Shown here piece after piece: positions 1-9,666 of a DNA stretch of 64,000 nt. The notes beneath the pieces were generated by a model. That model was not told the origin of the DNA. It saw only the letters and a list, made by a program, of their open reading frames with translations, and made no database searches. Each line of letters opens with the position of its first letter. Position 1 is the stretch's first letter. Source of the stretch: Clostridia bacterium (lineage in GTDB: Bacteria > Bacillota_A > Clostridia > Oscillospirales > Acutalibacteraceae); the NCBI GenBank assembly GCA_017456015.1, contig JAFTLL010000004.1:124001-188000 (forward strand), read 5' to 3'. The translations under genes were made by a program, and so were the position numbers.

Positions 1-167
1 CGGTTGCCAATGCCATCATCCGCGGCGACCGACAGGAATGTGTCCGCCGTCTTTCCTGGTTAAACCCTGTGCTTTTAGAGGTTTTACCCCTTTCCTTAGA
101 AGAGGTCTTTACCTACGAAATGGAAGCCTTGGGCTATGTTTTTGATGTGAAGGAGGAGCAGGCATGA
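1..167 (+). CDS. ABC transporter ATP-binding protein, C-terminal end (partial)
   Basis: The open frame enters from the left edge and stops with TGA at 165-167. Its last residues (SLEEVFTYEMEALGYVFD, then VKEEQA) resemble the tail of ATPases that energise ABC-2 type exporters. The stop overlaps the ATG of the following permease by 4 nt (ATGA), which indicates translational coupling and a two-component exporter. The Walker motifs lie outside the window, so the family call rests on the C-terminal motif and the neighbour. Substrate unknown. Confidence 0.75.
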   Translation, partial: VANAIIRGDRQECVRRLSWLNPVLLEVLPLSLEEVFTYEMEALGYVFDVKEEQA

Positions 168-2290
168 GAAAGAGCGTTTTCAGTCCTCGCCTATTTTGGG
201 AAAGTTTTAAGCAAATGCGTATCATCGGCATTATGTCTACCGTGATTCTTGGCGCCTTTGCCGCGATTATTCCCTTAGGCAATTATATAAGCGGCTATAA
301 AAGCACCGAGATTGTAAACGGTGTAGTAAAAACGGTCTACAATACCACCGTGGTTACCGCACTGGAAATACAGCCCTTGATAATTCTGACCTATACGGTG
401 ATTGCGCCTTTGTTGGTGTTGTTTGCGTTTCAGTTTTTAAACAATCGCAATTCAAGCGATTTTTACCATTCCATTCCGCAAACACGCACCTGCTTGTTTT
501 TAAGCCGGTATGCCGCCTGCATCGCATGGATTGCGGGGATTTTGCTTTCGAGCACTGCCGTTTCTTTATTGACTACCGCGATTTTGCACAATTACTTTAC
601 GGTAAATTACAGCACGGTCTTTACTTCACTGTTTACGGTCTTTTGTGCCAACATACTGGTTGGTTCGGCGGTGGCCATTGCCATGACCATTACCGGCACC
701 CTTTTCAACAATGTTTTTGTCAGTGTTGCTATACTGTTTGTGCCGCGCGGTATTCTCTTTACGATTTATACACTTGTAACCGAAAGCATTCCTTTTTTAT
801 CGAGCGGTACACTTGAAAATTTCTTGGTGTCCCCCGATATCAACCTTGCATTCGGTACACTCGCTACCCTCCTCGGCGCGGTCAACTATGAAGATATGCT
901 CTACAATCTTGGCTCCGGTGCATATTCGCTGGTGATGGGTCTGTTGTTTGCCGCCATTGCGCTGTATGGCTTCAACCGCAGAAAAAGCGAAGTGGCCGGG
1001 AATGCAGCTGCCAGCCGCCGACTTTCGGCAGTCTACCGCATCACGCTGGCCAGCGTACTGAGCCTGCTGCCCTGCGCCTATATTTTTTCCCAGATTGTAT
1101 ATGACTACAATATCACAGGTGACACAGTCTTTTTGATCGTTGTCTATTATTTCATCGTTGTGCTGGCTTATGCCCTATACGAGCTGATTACGAGCAAAAA
1201 GCTTTCCGCCATGCTCCGTTCCCTGCCGGGGCTGTTGTATGTGGTGCTGGTTAATGTGCTGATTTTGTTCGCTCTGTTCGGCTATCGCAGCCAACTCTTG
1301 AACTTCACCCCTACGAGCAATCAAATCACCTCCATCAATATGATACAAACCGAAAGCTTATACCGCTACGGCGACAACTATGTGCTCGACCAAGCAGCCG
1401 AAATCGATATTACCGATAAAAAAGCCATACAGATTGTCAGCAACAGTCTTGCCAAGGCCACCCAAATGTTCAAGGAAGACGACTTTGCTTTTGACAAGTT
1501 TTTTTACGCCGATTCCAATCAACGCCTTTATTTCCGGCTGAACACCAAACAGCAAAGCGGCGTGCGTCAAATTGTACTCACAGCCGATGAATACGATTAT
1601 CTCATGCGGGCGCTCGAAGAAAATCAGGAATACAAGGCCCTTTTCTACAACCTGCCCCAGAAAAATGTCAGTATTGAATATTATTCCGATGCTGCGAATC
1701 ATCTTTCGCTGTCCGACGCCGAAAGAGAGGAGCTTTATGCACTGTATTTACAGGATATACAAGAAATTCCTTTTGAAGAGCAGATGGACTGCGTCTCCGG
1801 CAATGCCGAGGCGAACTGTGGTATATTTCTGATTGAATTCTCGAAAGGCTCTTCAAAATACACCTTGGAGCTGTCCGTGACCGATGCACACACTCGCGTG
1901 GCCGAATATTTAAATAACCGCATATATAAAACCCAAGCAAAAGACCGTTCTGCAATTATAGATAACCTCAAAACTATGGAGGATTTCAAATTTATTTATA
2001 TTGCTCCCCATAATATTGTAAACGCTTCGGGTGCACAGGCGACATTTTTCAACGAATCGGGAGACGATGTGACTGCCGATGCGCGCAAGGCGGCGCTGTC
2101 AGAATTGGCCGAACTGCTGCAAAACAGTCCCGAAAAAGCCGACCCCAATGGTCCCTATCTGGATATTTCGGTTGATACCACGGTAGGCAAAGACGGGGAA
2201 ATTTATTATGGAACCTATTTTTACCGCTTTGCACTGACCGAAAACACATTGCCCGAACACCTGGCCTCCTTCTTCTATTACGAGAAATAA
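164..2290 (+). CDS. ABC-2 type transporter permease
   Basis: A 708-residue membrane protein, the likely channel-forming partner of the overlapping upstream ATPase. The N-terminal half (to about residue 375) has repeated hydrophobic segments and an early NRNSSDFYHSIPQTR motif typical of long Firmicute ABC-2 permeases. The C-terminal third is polar and probably extracytoplasmic. A GGAGG-like site precedes the ATG, which lies inside the end of the ATPase gene. Such pairs export peptides, antibiotics or lipids; the sequence does not say which. A strong hairpin follows directly. Confidence 0.8.
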   Translation: MRKSVFSPRLFWESFKQMRIIGIMSTVILGAFAAIIPLGNYISGYKSTEIVNGVVKTVYNTTVVTALEIQPLIILTYTVIAPLLVLFAFQFLNNRNSSDFYHSIPQTRTCLFLSRYAACIAWIAGILLSSTAVSLLTTAILHNYFTVNYSTVFTSLFTVFCANILVGSAVAIAMTITGTLFNNVFVSVAILFVPRGILFTIYTLVTESIPFLSSGTLENFLVSPDINLAFGTLATLLGAVNYEDMLYNLGSGAYSLVMGLLFAAIALYGFNRRKSEVAGNAAASRRLSAVYRITLASVLSLLPCAYIFSQIVYDYNITGDTVFLIVVYYFIVVLAYALYELITSKKLSAMLRSLPGLLYVVLVNVLILFALFGYRSQLLNFTPTSNQITSINMIQTESLYRYGDNYVLDQAAEIDITDKKAIQIVSNSLAKATQMFKEDDFAFDKFFYADSNQRLYFRLNTKQQSGVRQIVLTADEYDYLMRALEENQEYKALFYNLPQKNVSIEYYSDAANHLSLSDAEREELYALYLQDIQEIPFEEQMDCVSGNAEANCGIFLIEFSKGSSKYTLELSVTDAHTRVAEYLNNRIYKTQAKDRSAIIDNLKTMEDFKFIYIAPHNIVNASGAQATFFNESGDDVTADARKAALSELAELLQNSPEKADPNGPYLDISVDTTVGKDGEIYYGTYFYRFALTENTLPEHLASFFYYEK

Positions 2291-2300
2291 AAAAAGCAAA

Positions 2301-2330
2301 GCACCCTTTGCCCATATGGGCAAAGGGTGC
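2301..2330. terminator. Bidirectional hairpin terminator
   Basis: Perfect 15-bp self-complementary palindrome between the converging permease and fruK genes. On the minus strand it is followed by a T-rich run (TTTGCTTTTTTT), on the plus strand only by TTCTTA, so it should mainly stop fruK transcripts and more weakly the exporter operon. Confidence 0.8.
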
Positions 2331-2333
2331 TTC

Positions 2334-3227
2334 TTATAGTAATCGCTCGATTGCGGCGCGGTCGGCCAGGTCATCGGAAAAGACGGTTGCGGCACCTGCG
2401 GCGGCACCCAGCCGCAGAGCATAGGCCATATCTCCGGTTTGCAAAATACCGCAAAGGAAACCGGCCAACATAGAATCCCCCGCGCCTACGGTGTTGACAA
2501 CCGAGCCGGAAAACAGGGGTGCTTTCAGCACCTCTCCCGTTTCGGTCAATAAAAGTGCCCCTTTTTCTGCTCGGGAAACCAATACATTACGCGCACCTAA
2601 ATCCTGCGCCCGACGGGCAAGCGCCAATATTTCCTCCTCGCTTTCGGCTTTACAGCCAAACAGTTCACCCAGCTCTACATGATTGGGTTTAATAACAAAG
2701 GGCCGGTATTTTAAAATACGCAGCAGCTTATTACCTGTGGTATCGGCCGCGACCGTAACCGATTTTTCACCCAAAGCTTCCAAAAGCATTTCATAGGTGT
2801 TCTCCGGCAGACCGGCCGGCAAGCTTCCGGCCAAAATCAGCCAATCGCCGTCTTGCAGGGCCGAAATCCGGTCAAACAGCCGGTCAAGGCTTTCTTTGTC
2901 GATTTGCGGACCGGTGCAGTTGATATCGGTTTCGACACCACAACGGATTTTGACATTGATTCGCGTCATTCCCGAAGGCAGAACAACGAAATCGGTTGCA
3001 ATTCCCATATCGGCCATGGATTGCCGCACCGCTTCGCCCGTAAACCCGGCGATAAAGCCCAGAACGGTCGGTTCTGCGCCCAACTGTTTGAGCACACGCG
3101 CAACATTGATGCCCTTGCCGCCCGCATAAGCACGGTTCCAGTCACAGGAATTGATTTGTCCGACCGCAAACTGCACCGGCTTTACGCAATAATCGATTGC
3201 CGGGTTAAAGGTCAGCGTATAAATCAT
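2334..3227 (-). CDS. fruK: 1-phosphofructokinase (PfkB family)
   Basis: Phosphorylates fructose 1-phosphate (or tagatose 6-phosphate) to the bisphosphate, feeding glycolysis in the cytosol. The 297-residue protein begins MIYTLTFNPAIDY, characteristic of the FruK/LacC branch, with the PfkB motif GGKG at 36-39 and the C-terminal NTVGAGD motif whose Asp-251 is the expected catalytic base. The ATG at 3227 was chosen over an in-frame start further upstream because AGGGAGAG precedes it and family homology starts there. No fructose PTS genes sit beside it here. Tagatose-6-phosphate kinase activity is not excluded. Confidence 0.9.
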   Translation of the reverse strand: MIYTLTFNPAIDYCVKPVQFAVGQINSCDWNRAYAGGKGINVARVLKQLGAEPTVLGFIAGFTGEAVRQSMADMGIATDFVVLPSGMTRINVKIRCGVETDINCTGPQIDKESLDRLFDRISALQDGDWLILAGSLPAGLPENTYEMLLEALGEKSVTVAADTTGNKLLRILKYRPFVIKPNHVELGELFGCKAESEEEILALARRAQDLGARNVLVSRAEKGALLLTETGEVLKAPLFSGSVVNTVGAGDSMLAGFLCGILQTGDMAYALRLGAAAGAATVFSDDLADRAAIERLL

Positions 3228-3252
3228 AAACTCTCTCCCTTCGTTTATATTC

Positions 3253-3281
3253 AGTTTACCATATTTTACACGAATTTTCAA
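3253..3281 (-). promoter_or_regulatory. fruK promoter
   Basis: Minus strand TTGAAA (3281-3276), 17-nt spacer, TAAACT (3258-3253), 26 nt upstream of the fruK start. Sigma-A-like. No operator repeat seen. Confidence 0.6.
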
Positions 3282-3403
3282 TTTTCTATCCGCATGGCAA
3301 GGTAAAACCAATGTTTTTATTAAAAATTTAAGGATTCTTAACAACTCAACCAAAATTTGTGTTACCATAGAAAGCGTAATTGGAATTGTCTTGGAGGCAA
3401 AAT

Positions 3404-6379
3404 ATGTTAACTTTAAAAAACATTGTTAAAAATTATACCGTCGGCGACACCGAAGTCCCTGCCTTAAAGCAGGTCAGCATCGCGTTTCGCCAAAACGAAT
3501 TTGTTTCGATTTTGGGTCCGTCCGGCTGCGGAAAAACCACATTGCTGAACATCATCGGCGGACTGGACAACTACACCAGCGGTGACCTGTTTATCAACGG
3601 AAAATCTACCAAACAGTTTTCCGCCCGTGATTGGGACACCTACCGCAACCACTCGGTCGGGTTTGTCTTCCAGAGCTATAATTTGATTCCACACCAATCG
3701 GTACTGTCCAATGTGGAATTGGCGCTCACCCTTTCGGGTGTGTCCAAGGCCGAGCGCCGTGCACGCGCCATCGAGGCCTTGGAAAAGGTCGGCTTAAAGG
3801 ACCAAATCCATAAAAAGCCCAACCAGATGTCAGGCGGACAAATGCAACGGGTTGCCATTGCGCGCGCGCTGGTAAACGACCCCGATATCCTGCTGGCCGA
3901 CGAGCCGACCGGTGCATTGGACTCTGCCACCAGTATCCAAGTCATGGAGATTTTAAAGGAAATTTCCAAAGACCGGCTGATTATCATGGTAACCCACAAC
4001 CCCGAGCTTGCCGAAACCTATTCCTCCCGCATTATCCGTCTGCTCGACGGTGAAGTGCAATCCGACTCGGACCCCTTTGACGGCGCACCGCCCGAAGACC
4101 GGCAGGAAAAAACCGAAACGAAAAAGAAATCCTCTATGTCCTTCTTTACGGCACTTTCCCTCTCCTTTAACAATTTGCTGACCAAAAAGGTACGCACCTT
4201 TATGGTTAGTTTTGCCGGCTCCATCGGTATTATCGGTATTGCGCTGATTCTTTCGGTTTCAACCGGTGTGCAAACCTATATAGACCGCGTTCAACAGGAT
4301 ACTCTAACCAGTTATCCCATCACGCTGGAAGCCGAATCGGTCGATATGTCGGCCATGATTACCACCTTTATGGAAACCAACAATCCCGACGGCAAGCCCT
4401 CCCATGAGCTGGATAAGGTCTATGCCAACCCGGTGATTGAGGAGTTAATGACCTCCTTGAACAACATGGAAACCAACACCAACAATCTTACCGATTTTAA
4501 AGCCCACTTGGAATCCGATACCGCATTTGAGAGCTATACCTCGGCTGTACAGTACGCCTATGATTTGAATTTGAATATCTATACCAAAAACGACAAAGGC
4601 GAAATTGTAAAAAGCGATGTAAACGAGCTGATGAACAGCATGATGACCGGCAACACCGGTACCGAAAATACACAGCAAAGCCCCTTGATGGACAATGCCG
4701 AAACCATGCGCAATCAAATGATGGACGGCAACCGGTTCAATGTATGGGAGGAGTTGTTGCCCAACAATACCGGAAAGGGTGTCAACCCGATTTTAAAGGA
4801 CCAGTATGACCTAGTCTACGGCGAATGGCCGAAGGACTACAACGAAATCGTACTCATCGTCGACAAGCGCAACGAAATCAGCGACCTTGTTCTGTATGCC
4901 CTCGGTCTTCGCTCCAAGGAACAGATGATGGCGGCGGCCAACGGTGAAACCGAAACCGCAGACCAGGCAAAAAATGAAAGTTGGAGTTACGAAGAAATCT
5001 GCGATATGCGCTTCAAACTGATTCTCCCGGCCGATTGCTACCAGAAACAAAAGGACGGTAGCTATGTCGACCTGCGTGCAACCGATACCGGTATTTCCTA
5101 TCTGTACAACAATACCGATACCGCAACCGAACTAAAAATTTCCGGTATTATCCGGGCAAATGAAGACGCGGTTGCCTCCATGTTGGAGGGCTCCATCGGC
5201 TACACGGTTGCACTGACCGATTATATTATTGAAAAAACAGCCGAAAAGGAAATTGTAAAAGAACAGCTTGCTCAACCCGAAACCGATGTTTTAACCGGTC
5301 TTCCCTACCAGACCGAAGACGGTGAGCAACTGACCGACGAGCAGAAGCAGGAAAAGTTTAAGAGCTATATCGCCTCCCTGAGCTCTGCACAGAAAGCATC
5401 CCTTTACACCTCGATTGCCTCCCTGCCGGAGGAAACCTATATCCAACAAGCCGTGACGGCCCAGCTGTCGAATATGGGTCGAGAGGACATGGAGCAAATG
5501 CTAATCAAAGGTATGTCCGAGCAAATGAGCGTCGACAGTGAAACGGTAGAATCCTATGTAAATAAAATGAGCGACGAGGAATTACAGGACGCCGCTACTG
5601 AAATTCTGCGTGAAGCGGTCAAGGCGCAGTACGCCGCAGAAACTGCCGCAAAGCTCGGCGCACTGACCACTGACCAGCTGGCCGCCATGTTGGACAGCGC
5701 CGTCTTTACAACGGCGCAATACGCACGGTATTACGACAACTTTATGCCGGCAACCACCTCCGATTCCACCTTGGAGGAAAGGTTAGAAACCATCGGCTAT
5801 GTCGACAAAAACCAGCCCGCACAAATTCATATTTACGCCTCCACCTTTGAGGACAAGGAGGCCATTGCCGATTTGATAACGAAATACAATGACGGCGTGG
5901 AAGAGGCCGACAAAATCTCTTATACCGATTATGTTGAGCTGATGATGTCCTCGGTTTCTACCATTATCAATGCCATATCCTATGTGCTGATTGCCTTTGT
6001 GGCAATTTCGCTTGTGGTTTCTTCGATTATGATTGGTATTATTACCTATATCTCGGTATTGGAGCGCACTAAGGAAATCGGAATCTTGCGTGCCATCGGT
6101 GCCTCTAAAAAGGATATCTCCCGCGTATTTAATGCCGAAACCCTGATTGTCGGCTTTGTGGCCGGTGCCATCGGTATCGGTACCACCCTACTGCTCAATA
6201 TCCCCATTAATCTTATACTTCATAAACTGACCGGCATTGAAATTCTAAGTGCCAAACTTCCGGTCGGCGGAGCACTTATTTTGGTCGGCATCAGTATGCT
6301 GCTGACCTTTATTGCCGGTTTGATTCCCTCCGGCATTGCCGCAAAGAAAGACCCGGTTATTGCCCTACGCAGTGAATAG
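3404..6379 (+). CDS. Fused ABC transporter ATPase/permease (MacB-like, FtsX domain)
   Basis: A 991-residue half-transporter with an N-terminal ABC ATPase: Walker [10 protein letters not shown] at 38-46, signature SGGQ at 143-146, Walker B ILLADEP at 162-168, switch His-198. A linker leads to TM1 (about 266-288), a very large extracytoplasmic domain of about 550 residues rich in Thr/Asn/Glu, and three C-terminal TM segments of the FtsX type. The order is that of MacB, which works as a mechanotransmission dimer rather than a classic pump. The start at 3404 follows TTGGAGGC and matches the family N-terminus; an ATG 24 nt upstream lacks an SD. Substrate unknown; peptide or antibiotic export or envelope signalling are the options. 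Confidence 0.88.
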   Translation: MLTLKNIVKNYTVGDTEVPALKQVSIAFRQNEFVSILGPSGCGKTTLLNIIGGLDNYTSGDLFINGKSTKQFSARDWDTYRNHSVGFVFQSYNLIPHQSVLSNVELALTLSGVSKAERRARAIEALEKVGLKDQIHKKPNQMSGGQMQRVAIARALVNDPDILLADEPTGALDSATSIQVMEILKEISKDRLIIMVTHNPELAETYSSRIIRLLDGEVQSDSDPFDGAPPEDRQEKTETKKKSSMSFFTALSLSFNNLLTKKVRTFMVSFAGSIGIIGIALILSVSTGVQTYIDRVQQDTLTSYPITLEAESVDMSAMITTFMETNNPDGKPSHELDKVYANPVIEELMTSLNNMETNTNNLTDFKAHLESDTAFESYTSAVQYAYDLNLNIYTKNDKGEIVKSDVNELMNSMMTGNTGTENTQQSPLMDNAETMRNQMMDGNRFNVWEELLPNNTGKGVNPILKDQYDLVYGEWPKDYNEIVLIVDKRNEISDLVLYALGLRSKEQMMAAANGETETADQAKNESWSYEEICDMRFKLILPADCYQKQKDGSYVDLRATDTGISYLYNNTDTATELKISGIIRANEDAVASMLEGSIGYTVALTDYIIEKTAEKEIVKEQLAQPETDVLTGLPYQTEDGEQLTDEQKQEKFKSYIASLSSAQKASLYTSIASLPEETYIQQAVTAQLSNMGREDMEQMLIKGMSEQMSVDSETVESYVNKMSDEELQDAATEILREAVKAQYAAETAAKLGALTTDQLAAMLDSAVFTTAQYARYYDNFMPATTSDSTLEERLETIGYVDKNQPAQIHIYASTFEDKEAIADLITKYNDGVEEADKISYTDYVELMMSSVSTIINAISYVLIAFVAISLVVSSIMIGIITYISVLERTKEIGILRAIGASKKDISRVFNAETLIVGFVAGAIGIGTTLLLNIPINLILHKLTGIEILSAKLPVGGALILVGISMLLTFIAGLIPSGIAAKKDPVIALRSE

Positions 6380-6435
6380 CAGCCGGCATCTTGACTTTTT
6401 TGTCCTTTTATTGTATTATCATATTGCAATAGAGT

Positions 6436-6476
6436 GTCCGCAGAGGTTTCCTTTCAATATCTGCGGACTTTCTTTT
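6436..6476 (+). terminator. Intrinsic terminator after the MacB-like gene
   Basis: Nine-bp stem (6436-6444 with 6460-6468), 15-nt loop, then TTTCTTTT. Lies in the 146-nt gap before the flavoprotein gene. Confidence 0.65.
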
Positions 6477-6525
6477 GCCATTTTAGTTGCGGAGAAGGTC
6501 TTCCGTAGCAGAACGGAGAATATAA

Positions 6526-7926
6526 ATGCATAAGAATGTTGTCATTATCGGCGCAGGCCCTGCCGGTATTTTTACCGCTTTGGAAATGCTGCGCAAGGGT
6601 AGCAAACAAAGTATTCTTATATTGGAAAAGGGTGTTGCGATTGAAAAGCGCCGTTGTCCCAAACAGTCCACTAAACAATGCGTCAATTGTAAGCCGTTTT
6701 GCCATATTACAACCGGCTTTTCGGGCGCAGGTGCCTTTTCGGACGGAAAACTGTCGCTGAGCTATGAGGTCGGCGGCGATTTACCCTCGTTAATTGGAGA
6801 GGAAAAGGCCCAGGAAACCATTGATTATGTCGACAGTATTTATCTTGAATTCGGTGCGGACACAAAGGTCGAAGGCGTCGGCAACTCCAACGAGGTCAAG
6901 GAAATCCGCAAACGCGCAATTCAGGCCGGTTTAAAATTGGTGGACTGTCCGATTCGCCATCTCGGCACCGAGAAAGCACAAGATATTTATTATGCCATTG
7001 AGCAGTACCTGCTGAATCACGGTGTGGAAATCCTGTTTGGTACCGAATGTACCGATATGATTTTAGAAGGTGACTGCTGCAAGGGGGTCTACGCAACCGA
7101 CGGTAAAAAGGATATGGTCATTTATGCCGATCATACCGTTATCGCTACCGGCCGCCGCGGTGCAGACTGGTTAGAAAAGCTTTGCGCGGAGCACAATATC
7201 GCCCATCAGCCCGGCACAGTTGATATCGGCGTGCGGGTCGAGGTCCGCAATGAGATTATGGAAAAGGTTAATGAGGTGCTGTACGAATCCAAGCTCATCG
7301 GCTATCCGCTGCCCTTTAAGAATAAGGTGCGTACCTTCTGCCAAAACCCCGGCGGTTTTGTAAGCCAGGAAAATTACGACAATGATTTAGCGGTTGTAAA
7401 CGGCCACTCCTATAAAGAACTGAAATCCAATAACACCAATTTGGCTATTTTATGTTCGCATAATTTCAGCGTGCCCTTTAATCAACCGATTGAATATGCC
7501 CAAAAGGTCGGCGAGCTGACCAATATGCTGGGTGCAGGGCATATATTGGTGCAACGGTTCGGTGATATTTTGAACGGCAAGCGCACCTGGGCAAAAGAGC
7601 TTTCCCAATCTAACCTCCGCCCCACCCTTCCGGACGCCGTAGCCGGAGATATAACCGCTGCCATGCCCTACCGTGCCATGGTGAACATCATTAACTTTAT
7701 TCAAGCGGTAGACCATGTTGTGCCGGGATTCGCCTCCACCGAAACTCTGCTCTATTCTCCCGAGCTTAAATTTTACAGCAACCGTGTCAAGATGGACGAA
7801 AATTTAACCACCAGTATTCACGGTCTGCATTGTTTGGGTGATTCGAGCGGCTGGACCCGCGGCTTAATGATGGCCTCGGTTATGGGAACCTTGATGGGAA
7901 GAATTATTGCCGAAGAAAAAAATTAA
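6526..7926 (+). CDS. FAD-dependent dehydrogenase, COG2509 family
   Basis: A 466-residue flavoprotein. The N-terminal dinucleotide fold GAGPAG at 9-14 and a second ATGRRGADW motif near residue 206 indicate FAD binding. Four cysteines at 44, 52, 55 and 59 (C-X7-C-X2-C-X3-C), followed by a GFSGAGAFSDGKLS segment, are hallmarks of COG2509; the cysteines could hold an iron-sulfur centre or act as redox thiols. Biological substrate is not established for the family. Preceded by CGGAGAA seven nt before the ATG and transcribed alone between two terminators. Confidence 0.85.
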   Translation: MHKNVVIIGAGPAGIFTALEMLRKGSKQSILILEKGVAIEKRRCPKQSTKQCVNCKPFCHITTGFSGAGAFSDGKLSLSYEVGGDLPSLIGEEKAQETIDYVDSIYLEFGADTKVEGVGNSNEVKEIRKRAIQAGLKLVDCPIRHLGTEKAQDIYYAIEQYLLNHGVEILFGTECTDMILEGDCCKGVYATDGKKDMVIYADHTVIATGRRGADWLEKLCAEHNIAHQPGTVDIGVRVEVRNEIMEKVNEVLYESKLIGYPLPFKNKVRTFCQNPGGFVSQENYDNDLAVVNGHSYKELKSNNTNLAILCSHNFSVPFNQPIEYAQKVGELTNMLGAGHILVQRFGDILNGKRTWAKELSQSNLRPTLPDAVAGDITAAMPYRAMVNIINFIQAVDHVVPGFASTETLLYSPELKFYSNRVKMDENLTTSIHGLHCLGDSSGWTRGLMMASVMGTLMGRIIAEEKN

Positions 7927-7942
7927 ATTTTTGAATAAAAAA

Positions 7943-7978
7943 GACCGATAGGGCAAGATTGCCTATCGGTCTTTTTTT
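7943..7978. terminator. Bidirectional intrinsic terminator
   Basis: Ten-bp stem (7943-7952 with 7962-7971) flanked by AAAAAA on the left and TTTTTTT on the right, so it can end both the flavoprotein transcript and the converging DUF1836 transcript. Confidence 0.9.
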
Positions 7979-7989
7979 ATTCAGATACA

Positions 7990-8598
7990 TTATTCTTTAT
8001 CCGCTTTTTTAACTTCCTTTTTTGTTTCCTTCTTGGCCACAGCTTCTTTTTGCACTTTTAAACTTTCGGTCTTTAAGGCAATCAGTTTTTTGGATATGGC
8101 ACTGCCCGAAACCGCAAAAAGCGACACAAAAAGACTCAAATTTATGATATTATCAGGAGCGTCACGGTCATCACACAAAGTATCAATCATGCGCATCATG
8201 CTTTGGTAAGAATCCAGCCGCGTTTCGCAAAAATAATTGTAAATCTTGGGCAGTGTTTCCTCGGTAATCCCGAAGGAAAACAATTCTTTGATTTCTTGAA
8301 TAGAAAGGGATTGTTTTAAGACACAAATCATCAACAAGGTTGCAACATGTGTACGGGTATATTTCTTTTTGACCGGAGGGGCAATCAAGCCCATTTTGAC
8401 ATAGTTGTTTATCATAGAAGGTGTAATCTGCTTTTCGGCACCGTTTTGTTCTTCCTTTTCTCCGTACAAGCTCTTGAAAAGCAGACTGATGACCTGGTCC
8501 ATATACAATTCTAAATCCGGCAAATTCTCCCAAAGCGGAAGCGCACGGATACTGAATTCCCCGACCCAGCGGTTCATTCTGCCCTTGGCATTGCTCAA
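7990..8598 (-). CDS. DUF1836 domain protein, putative DNA-binding regulator
   Basis: A 202-residue protein with the DUF1836 core (ITPSMINNYVKMGLI, then KKKYTRTHVATLLMICVLK), which looks like a winged-helix/MerR-like DNA-binding domain, and a Lys/Glu-rich C-terminal tail. The TTG at 8598 was chosen because AGAGGTG lies 6 nt upstream; a GTG at 8607 is in frame but falls inside that SD. It is divergent from a DegV gene, and both promoters carry copies of one half-site, ATGTTATAY, suggesting this protein represses itself and its neighbour. The family is uncharacterised, so the regulatory role is inferred. Confidence 0.8.
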   Translation of the reverse strand: MSNAKGRMNRWVGEFSIRALPLWENLPDLELYMDQVISLLFKSLYGEKEEQNGAEKQITPSMINNYVKMGLIAPPVKKKYTRTHVATLLMICVLKQSLSIQEIKELFSFGITEETLPKIYNYFCETRLDSYQSMMRMIDTLCDDRDAPDNIINLSLFVSLFAVSGSAISKKLIALKTESLKVQKEAVAKKETKKEVKKADKE

Positions 8599-8616
8599 AA
8601 CCGTCACCTCTTTCTA

Positions 8617-8637
8617 ATGTTACACCCAGTATAACAT
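8617..8637. promoter_or_regulatory. Palindromic operator overlapping the DUF1836 promoter
   Basis: ATGTTACAC-CCA-GTATAACAT, a 9-bp inverted repeat with one mismatch. The right arm contains the -10 box of the minus-strand promoter. The same half-site recurs twice at 8694-8726. Confidence 0.75.
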
Positions 8638-8656
8638 AGAATAAAAAACTTTTCAA
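8628..8656 (-). promoter_or_regulatory. DUF1836 gene promoter
   Basis: Minus strand TTGAAA (8656-8651), 17-nt spacer, TATACT (8633-8628): near-consensus sigma-A. The -10 sits inside the palindrome at 8617-8637, a layout expected for autorepression. Confidence 0.75.
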
Positions 8657-8673
8657 TAGAATTATAATAACGC

Positions 8674-8702
8674 TTGACAAAATCATCGTTATGATATAAC
8701 AT
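8674..8702 (+). promoter_or_regulatory. degV promoter
   Basis: TTGACA at 8674-8679, 17-nt spacer, TAACAT at 8697-8702. A TATAAC at 8695 with a 15-nt spacer is an alternative. Either -10 overlaps the left arm of the operator at 8694-8726. Confidence 0.6.
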
Positions 8703-8726
8703 AGTATTAAATACTAGATGTTATAT
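8694..8726. promoter_or_regulatory. Palindromic operator overlapping the degV promoter
   Basis: Left arm ATATAACAT + AGTAT (8694-8707), loop TAA, right arm ATACT + AG + ATGTTATAT (8711-8726): 14 paired positions with a 2-nt bulge. Outer half-sites match those at 8617-8637. Confidence 0.75.
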
Positions 8727-8750
8727 TTTTTTATACATGGAGGTCTGTTT

Positions 8751-9620
8751 ATGTCTTTTCAAATTATAACCGACAGCTGCGCAAACTTAACCAAAGAAAT
8801 AGTTAAGCAATACAACATTGAAGTTCTGCCTTTGGAATATCTGATGAACGGTGTTTCCTATCCTATCACAGTAGATTGTAAAGAGGCCGATATGAAAGAC
8901 TTTTACAATCAAATGCGTGCCGGTACGGTCGTGAAAACCTCCATGGTGAACGGAGAGGCTGTGCGCCCGATTTTTCAGCGCATTCTCGAAGCAGGACAGG
9001 ATATTTTATATATTGGTTTCAGCTCGGCATTGAGCGGTACATTTCAATCGGTTAAAACCATGATGGACAATTTGGCCGGAGACTACCCCGAACGCAAGTG
9101 CATCGCGATGGACAGTCTTGCAGCATCTATGGGTGAAGGTCTATTGGTAACCTATGCCGCGATTTTGCAAAAAGAAGGCAAAACCATTGACGCGGTTGCC
9201 GAATGGTTGGAAGCCAATAAAATGCGTATGCAGCATCTGTTTACGGTAGACGATTTAAAATATCTCCGCCGCGGTGGCCGCATTTCGGGTGCCACCGCAT
9301 TGATTGGCTCTGTTTTGCAAATCAAGCCCTTGATGCACGTTGACAGTACAGGACACCTGGTTGCTTACGGCAAGGTGCGCGGTAGAAAGAATTCTATCAA
9401 AGCTACCCTCAACCGTATGGCCGAATTGATTGAGAATCCAAAGGAGCAGATGATTTACATCGTTCACGGTGACTGTCCCGACGAGACCGCTGAAATTGTA
9501 AAGGAGATAAAGAGCCGCTTTGGCCCGAAATCGGTTACGATAAATTTTGTCGACCAGGTCATCGGCGCACATTCCGGTCCCGGTACGCTGGCCGTCTTTT
9601 TCCTCGGCAAATCGAGATAA
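8751..9620 (+). CDS. DegV family fatty-acid-binding protein
   Basis: A 289-residue DegV protein, a family known to hold a fatty acid chain and, in some Firmicutes, to hand it to fatty acid kinase FakA (FakB role). Family features seen: FQIITDSCANL at the N-terminus, GFSSALSGTFQS near 100, and LKYLRRGGRISG near 170 which forms the lipid pocket. The ATG at 8751 follows ATGGAGGT with normal spacing; an in-frame ATG 33 nt upstream falls within the operator and has no SD. No fakA is present in the window. The divergent DUF1836 gene probably controls it. Confidence 0.9.
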   Translation: MSFQIITDSCANLTKEIVKQYNIEVLPLEYLMNGVSYPITVDCKEADMKDFYNQMRAGTVVKTSMVNGEAVRPIFQRILEAGQDILYIGFSSALSGTFQSVKTMMDNLAGDYPERKCIAMDSLAASMGEGLLVTYAAILQKEGKTIDAVAEWLEANKMRMQHLFTVDDLKYLRRGGRISGATALIGSVLQIKPLMHVDSTGHLVAYGKVRGRKNSIKATLNRMAELIENPKEQMIYIVHGDCPDETAEIVKEIKSRFGPKSVTINFVDQVIGAHSGPGTLAVFFLGKSR

Positions 9621-9642
9621 CAGAAATTCTATATATAAAAAA

Positions 9643-9666
9643 CCTCGCCATAAGGCGAGGTTTTTT
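9643..9666. terminator. Bidirectional intrinsic terminator
   Basis: Seven-bp GC-rich stem (CCTCGCC/GGCGAGG), 4-nt loop, A-run before and TTTTTT after; serves degV and the converging deaminase gene. Confidence 0.9.
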
